A DNA stretch of 64,000 bases from Lonicera japonica (lineage: Eukaryota; Streptophyta; Magnoliopsida; Dipsacales; Caprifoliaceae), in contig CM038469.1 of NCBI GenBank assembly GCA_021464415.1, positions 33,637,883-33,701,882 on the forward strand. Reading direction: 5' to 3'. Below, one piece after another: positions 49,617 to 59,737 of this stretch (position 1 is its first letter; each line of letters begins with the position of its first letter). A program made the translations under genes and the position numbers. The notes beneath the pieces were generated by a model, which saw only the letters and a program-made list of their open reading frames with translations, searched no databases and was not told the origin of the DNA.

Positions 49617-50190
49617 TATTCATATCTGTAATACTACACATAGTTCCCATGTAATTCTCGATGCAATGACCGTCTTTTCAGTAATTTTAATTCTAAATGA
49701 AATGCTACAAAATGTTGGACATCAGCTCTACAATTATCTGAAATATTAAGGTGAAAAAAGTTTAAAAATCTAAAGTAAAAATGTTAGAGATAGAAAACTT
49801 TTGAGGAAAATATCGGACAACATTTTTTGGAATATAGACTTTTTTTTTTTACCACAAAAGTAGACTTTCTTTGTTTTTTAGCAATCATGTGGACTTTTTA
49901 TATAAGAAGATGTTTCAATTATTTGATTAGTCAACAGAAGGTGGGTCACTTTTAAATCTACGCCATAATAATAAAAAAGGCTAAAAATTAAAGTTTCAAT
50001 GCCCCACCTTATGTATCTAAATTTGCCACTCCACCTACGGGGGAGATGATTTATTAAATACCGAGTTTATTTTTATAAAATTTTATTAAAATAAAATCAT
50101 CTGTTTACTTCTTTAAATTTGTTGCTTTTTATTTTTTTCATATCTATGTATGTTAAATCCTATTATTTATAAGATTATAACTTGTATTTA
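49617..50190. repeat. Dispersed repeat copy 3 (uninterrupted)
   Basis: Continuous match to copy 2 without the hAT-like insert; see copy 2 for shared words. Confidence 0.75.
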
Positions 50191-50294
50191 TATTTTTTTT
50201 TCTTTTTGTTATAAATTTTATTCAAAAAAAATAAAAACTAAAGGAGCGAGTATATATATAGCATAATTATACATATTATTCATAATTTAAAAAA

Positions 50295-50990
50295 GGGGCA
50301 ATTAAAAAAGAGGGCTTATTAGAGAAAGATTTTCACACTAAGGCCAAGGAATAAAAATTTTTTAAATAAAGGGCCTATTTTTTATTTTATTGATAATATG
50401 ACATGTGTCTTTTTTTTTTCATTATAAAATGACATCCCAACCCTTAAAATAAACTAAAAAAATATCAATATGCATTAAAATATGGACTGCAATATGAACT
50501 TTGCAGTCTATATTTCACTGCAATATGAACTTTGCAGTCCATATTTCATTGCAATGTGAACTTTGCAGTCGATATTTTTAGTGCAAAGTTCATATTGCAG
50601 TTCATATTTTACTGCAATGTGAACTTTGCAGTCCATATTTTTAGTGCAAAGTTCATATTGCAGTACATATTTCACTGCAATATGAACTTTGCAGTTCATA
50701 TTTTATTGCATATGAACTTTGCAGTCCATATTTTTTTGTGAAAATTTCATAAAAAGGGGTAATTTAGGTAATACATAACATGTTTTTATTAATTAAATGA
50801 TATTTAAATTTATTCAAATACATTCATTTAAAATATAAAACAAAATAGGCCTCTTACACTAATTACCAATTAAAAATAGGCCCTTCATTCAAATTACCAA
50901 TTAAAAATAGGCCCTTCATTCAAAAAAATATTATTCATTGGATTTTTGGTAAAAATCAATGTATAATAAGCCCTTCTACCTAATTTCTAG
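50295..50990. mobile_element. Mutator-like element 3, non-autonomous, at the P450 promoter
   Basis: Perfect 9-bp duplication TTTAAAAAA at 50286-50294 and 50991-50999. The left GGGGCAATTAAAAAAGAGGGC pairs with the reverse-complemented right CTAGAAATTAGGTAGAAGGGC. Both continue TTATTA...AAAGGGCCTATTTTT, giving about 90-bp imperfect TIRs. The right TIR shares AATTAGGTAnAAGGGCTnATTATAC with element 1. No ORF; the interior is a palindrome array. It ends about 100 bp before the P450 ATG. Confidence 0.85.
50485..50730. repeat. Palindrome array of Mutator-like element 3
   Basis: About eight units of roughly 30-36 bp. The core ACTGCAATATGAACTTTGCAGT has inverted ends (ACTGCAA/TTTGCAGT), with CCATATTT spacers. 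Two units are inverted relative to the rest (AGTGCAAAGTTCATATTGCAG). Confidence 0.9.
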
Positions 50991-51021
50991 TTTAAAAAAT
51001 AAAGTAGGGCCGGGCCATCCT

Positions 51022-51028
51022 TATAAAT
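51022..51028 (+). promoter_or_regulatory. Candidate TATA box of the P450 gene
   Basis: TATAAAT in CCTTATAAATCAG, 64 bp before the ATG and 31 bp after the right end of the Mutator-like element. Spacing fits a core promoter. Confidence 0.55.
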
Positions 51029-51091
51029 CAGGGATGGTGCGGAAACCTTAGAAAATAAAAAAGTAGTGAGGAAATTAGTTAGTAACCATAC

Positions 51092-52244
51092 ATGGAATGG
51101 ATTTGGAACTTTCCTCTCTTGTCCATTATTATTATTATTTTCACACTGATGGTGGTCCGGCTACACCGAAGGCGGGAGGCCCCGACAAAACGGCGACCAC
51201 CGGGGCCGAGGGGATGGCCAGTTGTTGGTCACTTGTTCGGTCTTGGAACCATGCCACACAGGACGATAGAGGGGCTCAAACAAAAATATGGCCCCGTTAT
51301 TTGGCTAAAGCTAGGTTCCATAGACACAATGGTGATTTGCACGGCCGAGGCGGCTGCCAACTTCTTCAAAAACCACGACGCTTCCTTCTCAGACCGCCCT
51401 GTTTTCGAGGCGTTCCGGTCACATGACTTTCACAAGAGTAGCATGTCCATCCGTCCACACGACGCGTACCAGCGCTTCATGAAGCGCATGTGCAAGGTGG
51501 AAATGTTCTCCAACGAAAGAATAAACATAGCTGCGTCCGTGTCTGTCAGACAAAAGTGCGTGAACGATCTATTGGCTTGGGTACGGAAAGAGGAGGGCCG
51601 CGAGGTCCACGTGTCCCGCCTAGTGTTTCTGGCGTCCTTTAATGTGATCGGGAACATGGTGTTATCGCGTGATCTGGTGGACCCACAGTCGACTGTGGGA
51701 TCAGTGTTCTTCGCGACGATGATGAGACTATTTGAGTGTCTCGGACTGACAAATATATCCGACGTGTTCCCATGGCTAAGATGGTTCGACTTGCAAGGTA
51801 TAAGGAAGAAGATGGACTGCGAAATGGGAAAAGTTTTGGAAATCACTTCTGGGTTTGTGAAGCAGCGTATAATAGAGCGAGAGAAAGAGAAAGGCAGAAA
51901 GAGTGGAAGGAAAGATGTTTTGGATATATTGTTGGATTTTGAAAGCAGCGAAAACGACAAACCAGCTAATTTATCAGAAAAACAGATCTCCATATTCGTA
52001 TTGATATTTCCCTAATCTTTTACCACTTACACATATATATTTTTTTTGGTTCGGGGGCATTGCCCCACGGGGGTGTCCGGGCCAGCTTTCGCGCACCTCG
52101 ACTATTCTCCCGCTCACGCGTAGTACCATTTGCGCTGGCCACAAACTGATTTGCTGCTGCCGGGAATCGACCTGGGGAGCTCCCAGTCGACCCCAGAGCT
52201 CGAACCTGGGGTGGTTAGCCACCAGGCCACAGCTTGTGGTTACT

Positions 52245-52277
<33 letters not shown>

Positions 52278-53879
52278 CTTCAAGCTGATATTTTGTAAAT
52301 GTCAGATCATCCATTTTGAAGAGGTACTAAAGCCAATCAAAATTCACGTAGGGTGTGTTGGCAACCCAATTCCCAAGCTCGGACTTGGGCCATCAAGCAC
52401 GCCAATAATATATCGAGAACAAAGTTTTCATATGTACTTTCACATGTTCCATTGAACAACCAATTAATTAAGAGACACAATAACCGTTAGGGTACCATCT
52501 TGCCAAAACCATTATACCTTTGCCAGGGTATATATAGTACTTCTTTGAGATGTTATATTGTATATTTCTAATGTTGTACATTGATTCGACAATTATTATA
52601 ATTTCTTTAGGAATAGTGCCACGTGTAAGTAATACTTAATTTACATCCTTTTCCTAAAGACAATAAATATCGAGACATTTTGTCAACAGGGGTAGAGGTG
52701 TGAAGACCTGACCTATTTTACTAAAATAATTAAGGATCGCCTATTTTGATGGATAAATGAATGAATTTTTCATGCAATTTGATGGAGATGATCCATAAAA
52801 TTTCCACAATACTTCATCATGAAAATCAAATTAGAAATGGGTGTATTAAAAATGCGATATATATGTTTATTTTCATCCATTAAATTTTTATATGATCGTA
52901 TTACAACTTCAAAATTGAGTTTTTTGATGGAAATTGGCAGAGATGATCTACTCGTTATAGAGATCACATCCACCAAGTTTTATGAAAAAATTAATTCATT
53001 TATGGCTCGAAATGAACAGTCCTTATTTTAGTAAAATATGGAGTGGTACTTATAGCTAGGAACCCCCTAGTTGCAAAAATTTTAAGAGGTCCACATGCAT
53101 AAAAATTAAGAATGCGATCCCATACGAATACTGCCAGACAGAGTGTCTACATATGTTAATTTGTCAGAAAAAATTAAAAAACAAGTCTAAATTTTTGCAA
53201 CAGGAAGCGTCTTTGAAAGTATCTAACCCCATGTATATATAACTAACGACTACAGGAGATGTTTATCGGTGGGACAGAATCGACTAGCAGCACAATTGAA
53301 TGGGCACTGACTGAACTCCTACGTAATCCCAAAATAATGATTAAGGTTAAAGCTGAGCTTACTAAGATCATAGGCCCTTACAAGAAACTTGAAGAGAATG
53401 ATGTTGCTAACTTGCACTATCTACAAGCTGTGATCAAGGAAACCATGCGTTTACATCCTCCTGCTCCTTTCCTAGTGCCACGAAAGGCAATTGAAGATGT
53501 TAACTTCATGGGGTATCATATACCCAAGAACACACAAGTTTTTGTAAACGTTTGGGGAATTGGACGAGATCAGGAATGCTGGGATGAGCCTTTGTCTTTC
53601 AACCCTGAGAGATTTTTAGACTCAAAAATTGATTTTAAGGGTCAACATTACGAGTTCATACCTTTTGGTGCTGGTCGGAGGATGTGCCCAGGGATTCCGG
53701 TGCCTCAGCATACAATGCCCCTTTTTCTTGGTTCATTACTCCATGAATTCGATTGGGAGGTTGGAAGCCAGGTTAGTCACGATAAAATTGACATGAGAGA
53801 GAAACTATCAATGGCATTGAGCAAATTGGAACCCTTGAAAGCAATACCAAGAAAGGTGCAAGTTTCATTCACAAACTAA
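51092..53879 (+). CDS. Cytochrome P450, CYP76-like, two exons, expected donor site mutated
   Basis: ER-anchored haem monooxygenase; CYP76 members mostly oxidise terpenoids and related small molecules. Exon 1 51092-51997 (302 codons): membrane anchor 7-23, RRPPGPRGWP hinge at 34-43. Exon 2 53256-53879 after an ACAG acceptor: I-helix GGTEST, K-helix ETMR (364-367), PERF (419-422), haem loop FGAGRRMCPG with Cys446. The product is about 509 residues, normal for A-type P450s, and GTMPH, FMGYHIPKNTQV and GSLLHEFDWE recall CYP76A. The usual exon border (after IFVL, 52003) is followed by AT, not GT; GT at 51998 would splice in frame and drop two residues. The C-helix reads YQRFMKR where WRxxxR is usual. 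The intron carries a SINE and a MITE; a Mutator-like element abuts the promoter. Probably a gene, perhaps impaired. Confidence 0.87.
52041..52245 (-). mobile_element. tRNA-derived SINE (Au-like) in the P450 intron
   Basis: On the minus strand it starts GAGTAACCACAAGCTGTGGCC. It has box-A-like TGGCCTGGTGGCTAACC and box-B-like GGTTCGAGCTC, then GGGTGTCCGGGCC-type body sequence (read on the plus strand), and ends in an A run. Exact 12-bp duplication ACACATATATAT at 52029-52040 and 52246-52257. Its GC content stands out from the intron. Confidence 0.75.
52714..53038. mobile_element. MITE with long TIRs in the P450 intron
   Basis: Left TATTTTACTAAAATAATTAAGG and right, reverse-complemented, TATTTTACTAAAATAAGGACTG. 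Similarity continues (ATAAATGAATnAATTTTT, TTnGnTGGAnnTGATC) for about 90 bp. No ORF; duplication not clear. Confidence 0.6.
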
Positions 53880-54098
53880 ATAAAGAAATTCTACGTTTGT
53901 TTGTTAAGAAATATCCTTGTTTGGATCATGTCCACAACTCTTTGTTGATTAGGGAATGCTTGTTTCAATAGGCGTTACATTTATGATCTTTTTGTTTAGT
54001 TCGTATTGTAATCTTAAAGTTTGTGAAAACTATGTCGTACCAGAAATTGGTCTAGGAAACACATAAAAAGAGTAGAAGTATTATATGATTGTAATTAA
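53880..54098. other. 3' flank of the P450 gene
   Basis: Probable 3' UTR up to the copia insertion. The 5-bp ATTAA at 54094-54098 is the target duplication of the following element. Confidence 0.5.
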
Positions 54099-54774
54099 TG
54101 TTGTGAACGTGGGAACAATAACCAATTCCCAAATCCACCAATAAACTCGAGAAATCCCTTTCGGGAATTTCCACAAACACTTGGCGGGCGGAAACCGTCA
54201 AGCAATAGGATCGTTGATCAAACCAAGAATCACCAACACAAACTCAAGCAAATATAGATGGAAGATAAATAGCAATGACAATCAAGAGCAAAATAAAGCA
54301 AGAAAGAACACACCGTGTTTTGTGGAATCCTTTGGGTCTTCCACCAAGATGGAGCAACTTTTATTGATAACCAAGAACTTACAAGAATTCTCTCACAATA
54401 ATCCTTACTCTAGATCAATGGAACAAACCTCCAAAGATCACCTCTCACCTTAGCTAAACCCTAGCTAAGCACAAGTCTTTCTCTCTTCCACTCTCACAAA
54501 GCAACTCTTTTCAAGTCTATCCAAAATAGAAATAAGCCTTCCTATTTATACCAAGTGAAAAAACAAGACAAAAAGTTTTTACCCGCCCAGGTGCAAAACA
54601 CATTTTGCACCCATTCTCGAGTACACTGACTTGGTGCAAAACATGTTTTGCACCTCCGCCGAGTACACTGTTTTGGTGCAAAAGACCTTTTGCACCCAAT
54701 CCGCATGCACTGTTTTGGTGCAAAAACTGTTTTGCACCATACCTGCTTGCATTGATTACAAGCCAAACACAACA
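54099..54774 (-). repeat. 3' LTR of the young copia element
   Basis: Pairs with 59057-59732. Contains the four-unit palindrome array at about 54590-54740. Confidence 0.95.
54590..54740. repeat. Palindrome array inside the copia 3' LTR
   Basis: Four 22-bp units GGTGCAAAA-nnnn-TTTTGCACC separated by 20-21 bp spacers containing GAGTACACTG or GCATGCACTG. Centre bases vary (CACA, CATG, GACC, ACTG) while arms are constant. The same array is in the 5' LTR at about 59548-59698. Confidence 0.92.
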
Positions 54775-54787
54775 ATCTCCACCTTGG
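54775..54787 (-). other. Polypurine tract of the young copia element
   Basis: CCAAGGTGGAGAT on the minus strand, adjoining the 3' LTR. Confidence 0.75.
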
Positions 54788-54887
54788 CGAGTAATCCCAA
54801 GCCAACCTCGATTGCTTCACCTCGGGATAAGAACCGTGCATCCCCTTAGAGATTATCCCGATACCTCCAAGGTCACACCCTCCTCCT

Positions 54888-57800
54888 TCAACATGAAGTG
54901 AGATTAAGAAGCTTTAGGCAATGCCTAAACTTCTCCGCGGTTACCGGTTTTGTGAGCATATCGGCCGCATTCTCATCCGTATTCACCTTTTCTAGGACGA
55001 CTTCCCCGGAATTAACCCAATCCCGAACTCGGTGATACCGCACATCTATGTGCTTCGTGCGAGCATGATACACTTGATTCTTTGCCAAGTAAAGCGCACT
55101 TTGACTATCACACCGTAGCAAAATACTCTCATGCTTCAAACACAACTCGCTCACTAAGCCTTTCAACCATACCGCCTCCTTCGACGCCTCCGTGAGTGCC
55201 ATATACTCTGCCTCTGTGGTAGACAAAGCGCTTGTTGCTTGTAACATAGATCTCCACGAAACCGGCCCACTTGCCAAAGTGAACACATAACCCGTGGTTG
55301 ACCTTCTTTTATCAAGGTCCCCCGCATAATCGGAGTCTACGAATCACGCAACACTATCAGCCCCATCTTTTCGCTCAAACACTATACCCAAGGACTTGGT
55401 ACCCTGTAGATATCGAAGAACCCATTTAACCGCATTCCAATGCTCTTTACCCGGATTCGACATATACCTACTAACCATTCCAACCGCGTGAGCTAGATCC
55501 GGCCTTGTACACACCATGGCATACATTAGACAACCAACCGCGCAAGCATACGGTGTTGTCGACATCTCGGCACACTCATCAAGAGAGGAAGGACATTGCT
55601 TTGCGGACAAAGCAAAATGAGGAGCTAACGGAGTAGAAACCGGTTTCGCACTCGACATATTGAATTTCTCAATGACATGAAAAATATATTTCTTTTGCGA
55701 AAGCCACAACTTGCCAACCTTTCTATCTCTCCGAATCTCCATACCAAGGATCTTTTGTGCAGCCCCAAGATCCTTCATGTCAAATTCCCGGCCCAATTGC
55801 ACCTTGAGCTCCTTCACCTTTGACATATCTCGACACGCTATAAGCATATCATCCACATAAAGCATCAACAAGATAAATGAGCCATCATCAAAGTTCCGAA
55901 CATAGGCACAATGATCACCATCACACCGACGATAACCAATCCGCAACATAAATGAATCAAACCGTAGGTACCATTGCTTTGGCGACTGCTTTAGTCCATA
56001 CAATGACTTCTTGAGCCGACAAACAAATTTTTCCTTACCTACTTCCTTGAACCCTTCCGGTTGCGCCATGTAAATCGTCTCCTTCAAATCACCATGAAGA
56101 AAAGCCGTTTTTACATCCATTTGCTCAAGCTCCAAATCAAATTGAGCTACCATAGCAAGCAAAACCCGTATCGAAGTGTGTCTCACAACCGGGGAAAAAA
56201 TCTCATCATAATCAACCCCTTCCTTTTGAGCAAACCCCTTCGCTACTAACCGTGCCTTGAATTTCGGTGCTTCATCTTTGTTGATTGCTTCTTTCTTCCT
56301 AAATACCCATTTAGAACCGATAATGCTCCGGTCCTTGGGCCTAGGAACCAAATCCCAAACAGAATTCATTCGTAAAGCCTCCATCTCCTCTACCATAGCA
56401 CCCATCCAACTATCCTTGTCTTCGACACTGATGGCTTCCTTATAACTAGTTGGATCACCCTCACTTGTAATAAGGGCATAGTTGACCTCGTCTTCCCAAC
56501 CAAACCTTGAGGGTGATTTGATTGCCCGTCGTGGTCTATCTCGTGCTATCGATGGTTCCGGCTCCACCTCACCCGGTCTTTCCTCGGATTCCTCTTCCTT
56601 TAGCTCCACCTCAATCGCGTCGTCATTCGGTTGAATTTCATGAGAATCATCTCTACTACCGATTGAAGATGCTCCACCACTTCCGGTAACCGACGGACTT
56701 GGAACTAGAATTGGAATCTTGACCGTATTAACCCCACCGTTATCATTGATCTCTTGGTATTCCCGTTCCTTAAGCATAGCCCCCTCATCAAATGTCACAT
56801 CCCGGCTAAACAAAAGCTTTCTCGCTACCGGATCCCAAAGCTTGAACCCTTTCACCTCTCCCCCAAAACCGAGAAAGATACACCGGTGAGCCTTCGGGTC
56901 ATTCTTTGATCTCTCGTCGCTAGGAATATGAGCATATACCGGGCACCCGAATACTCTTAACTTAGAGTAGTCCACTTCTCGCCCCGACCATACTTCTTCC
57001 GGAAATTTCAAACCAAGATTCACATTCGGTGACCTATTGACCAAGTATACGGCATGATCAACACAAGCCGCCCAAAATGTTTTCGGCAAACCCGCATGAA
57101 TCCTCATACTTCTTGCCCTATCCATAATGGTACGGTTCATTCTCTCCGCAACTCCATTTTGTTGTGGAGTTTTCTTCACGGTAAAGTGCCTTTTGATGCC
57201 GGCATTCTTGCAAAACTTCACGAATTCTCCATCCTTATACTCCCCTCCGTTGTCACTTCTCAAATACTTTACTTTTCGACCCGTTTGATTTTCCACCATA
57301 GCCTTCCACTCCTTGAATTTTCCGAAAACCTCGGATTTTTCCCTCAAGTAGTAGACCCAAACTCGACGTGAAAAATCATCAACAAAAGTCATAAAATATT
57401 TGAAACCGCCCAAAGAAACTACCTCTAAAGGGCCACACACATTGGAGTGAATATAATCAAGCATACCTCGGCTTTTGTGTTCCGCGGTATCAAATCGAAC
57501 TCTAGTTTGCTTGCCCATCACACAATACTTGCAGAAATCGAGCTTGCACCCATGGACCCCCTTCAACAATTTTCGTCGATGAAGCTCCTCCATGCCTCGT
57601 TGGCTCATGTGGCCAAGCCTCATATGCCATAACAAAAGCTCATCACCTTCCGCTTCCGTGGAAACCGCCGCTCCACCAACCACCGTGGTTCCTTTCAACC
57701 TATAAAGGTTGTTCGATGACTTTGTGCCGCGCAAAATCACCATTGATCCCTTCTTCACCTTCATAGCCCCGTCTTCGGCTTGAATCACACACCCTTTTGA

Positions 57801-58967
57801 GTCGAGCGTGCCTAAGGAGATCAAATTCTTCTTGAGAGCGGGTACGTGTCTAACATCACTTAGTGTACGGGTCACGCCATCCCACATCTTTATTTTCACC
57901 GTGCCTATACCGACAACTTTGCATGTAGCATCATTGCCCATGAAGATTTCTCCTCCATTACATTCCGTGTAATCAACGAACCAATTACGATTCGGGCACA
58001 AGTGATAGGAGTATCCGGAATCAAGAATCCACCCACTACTTTGATCCACTAAAAAACAAGTAAGAACATCGGTGTTAACCTCTTGGTCCACCTCTTGGGT
58101 CGCAACTCCCGCAACCTCCCTTGGCGCGTCCGCCTTCTTACCTTTTAGCTTCGGGCAATTCTTCTTGATGTGGCCTACCTTGTGACATTTAAAGCACTCC
58201 CAATTACTTCGATCTCATGATTGAGACCGACCCGTGCCTCTATTCTTGGCACCCCGTGACCTTGACCGCCCACTTCGTTCACCACCACCACTCTTGGCAA
58301 CCAAGCCTTCACTTGATGAAGAGTTTGCCCCGTTACCTCCCTTTTTCATGGTCACGTGCGATTGGAGGTCCTTGACAACCTCATTAAACTTGAGCGTTGT
58401 CTTGCCAAATATCAATGTGGTAACAAAGTGATCATAGGAGTCCGGCAATGAAGCAAGCAACAATAAGGCGCGGTCCTCCTCATCAAATACAACATCAATT
58501 CTCTCAAGGTCATGCACTATTGCCTTGAAGACATTGATGTGCTTGTTCAAATCTTGCCCCTCCTTCATTTCCAACTTAAAAAGTTGCTTCTTGAGGTTCA
58601 ACTTGTTGGACATAGACTTCCCTATGTACATTTCCTCCATCCTAGTCCACATATCCTTTGCATTCTTCTCCGACATCAAGTTTCTCAACACTTCGTCGGT
58701 CACATGCATCTCTATAGCGGACATAGCTTTCTTATCAATCTTATTCCATTGGTCTTCGGACATCTCTTGCGGCTTTTTCTCAAGTCCAAGCAATGCAACT
58801 TGCAAATTCGATTGGACGAGTACCCCCCGCATCCGCCTTTGCCAAATACCGAAATTGATAACCTCGTCATAAGGCTTTATCTTAACCTCCATAGTGCTCC
58901 CAACACCTACAATGGTAGAAGAACTAACTTGTGTTGCAACAACTCCGGTTTGAGTCCCTTCGGCCAT
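54888..58967 (-). pseudogene. Copia gag-pol, one frame with two TGA stops
   Basis: Gag starts at 58967 (UBN2-like IWQRRMRGVL, LNLKKQLFKLEMKEGQ). TGA at 58215-58217 precedes a CCHC knuckle CFKCHKVGHIKKNC. Protease WILDSGYSYHLC (D-S-G). Integrase: HMRLGHM...CKYC zinc part, then IHSNVCGP where the first catalytic Asp is Asn; SDNGGEY and NGVAERMNRT keep the second Asp and the Glu. RT: KARLVAKGFAQKEGVDYDE, DVKTAFLHGDL, YVDDMLIA. A second TGA (55344-55346) lies just before the RNase H part ([36 protein letters not shown]). Both TGA codons fall where CGA would keep the family Arg. No frameshift, so it decayed only by point changes. Confidence 0.9.
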
Positions 58968-59042
58968 TTATCGAACACTTGGCGCACAAACCTTGCACCC
59001 AATAGCCAAACCTTGATACCAAACACTAGGCACCAACCAAAT

Positions 59043-59054
59043 CCTCTGATACCA
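59043..59054 (-). other. Primer-binding site of the young copia element
   Basis: TGGTATCAGAGG, two bases after the 5' LTR; complementary to the initiator tRNA-Met 3' end as in most copia elements. Confidence 0.85.
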
Positions 59055-59056
59055 CT

Positions 59057-59732
59057 TGTTGTGAACGTGGGAACAATAACCAATTCCCAAATCCACCAAT
59101 AAACTCGAGAAATCCCTTTCGGGAATTTCCACAAACACTTGGCGGGCGGAAACCGTCAAGCAATAGGATCGTTGATCAAACCAAGAATCACCAACACAAA
59201 CTCAAGCAAATATAGATGGAAGATAAATAGCAATGACAATCAAGAGCAAAATAAAGCAAGAAAGAACACACCGTGTTTTGTGGAATCCTTTGGGTCTTCC
59301 ACCAAGATGGAGCAACTTTTATTGATAACCAAGAACTTACAAGAATTCTCTCACAATAATCCTTACTCTAGATCAATGGAACAAACCTCCAAAGATCACC
59401 TATCACCTTAGCTAAACCCTAGCTAAGCACAAGTCTTTCTCTCTTCCACTATCACAAAGCAACTCTTTTCAGGTCTATCCAAAATAGAAATAAGCCTTCC
59501 TATTTATACCAAGTGAAAAAACAAGACAAAAAGTTTTTACCCGCCCAGGTGCAAAACACATTTTGCACCCATTCTCGAGTACACTGACTTGGTGCAAAAC
59601 ATGTTTTGCACCTCCGCCGAGTACACTGTTTTGGTGCAAAAGACCTTTTGCACCCAATCCGCATGCACTGTTTTGGTGCAAAAACTGTTTTGCACCATAC
59701 CTGCTTGGATTGATTACAAGCCAAACACAACA
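59057..59732 (-). repeat. 5' LTR of the young copia element
   Basis: Partner of 54099-54774. Differences noted near 59402, 59452, 59472 and 59707. Confidence 0.95.
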
Positions 59733-59737
59733 ATTAA

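Larger units (their letters stand above)
54099..59732 (-). mobile_element. Nearly intact copia retrotransposon, recent insertion
   Basis: 5634 bp, read on the minus strand. LTRs of 676 bp lie at 54099-54774 and 59057-59732, both TGTTGTG...CACAACA. ATTAA duplication at 54094-54098 and 59733-59737. The LTRs differ at about four positions by eye, so the insertion is young. One gag-pol frame in the order gag, protease, integrase, RT, RNase H (Ty1/copia order), with only two in-frame stops. Inserted about 220 bp after the P450 stop codon. Confidence 0.95.

Noticed and set aside
58512..59102. Plus-strand frame of about 196 codons
   Set aside because: Antisense shadow of the copia gag and its leader.
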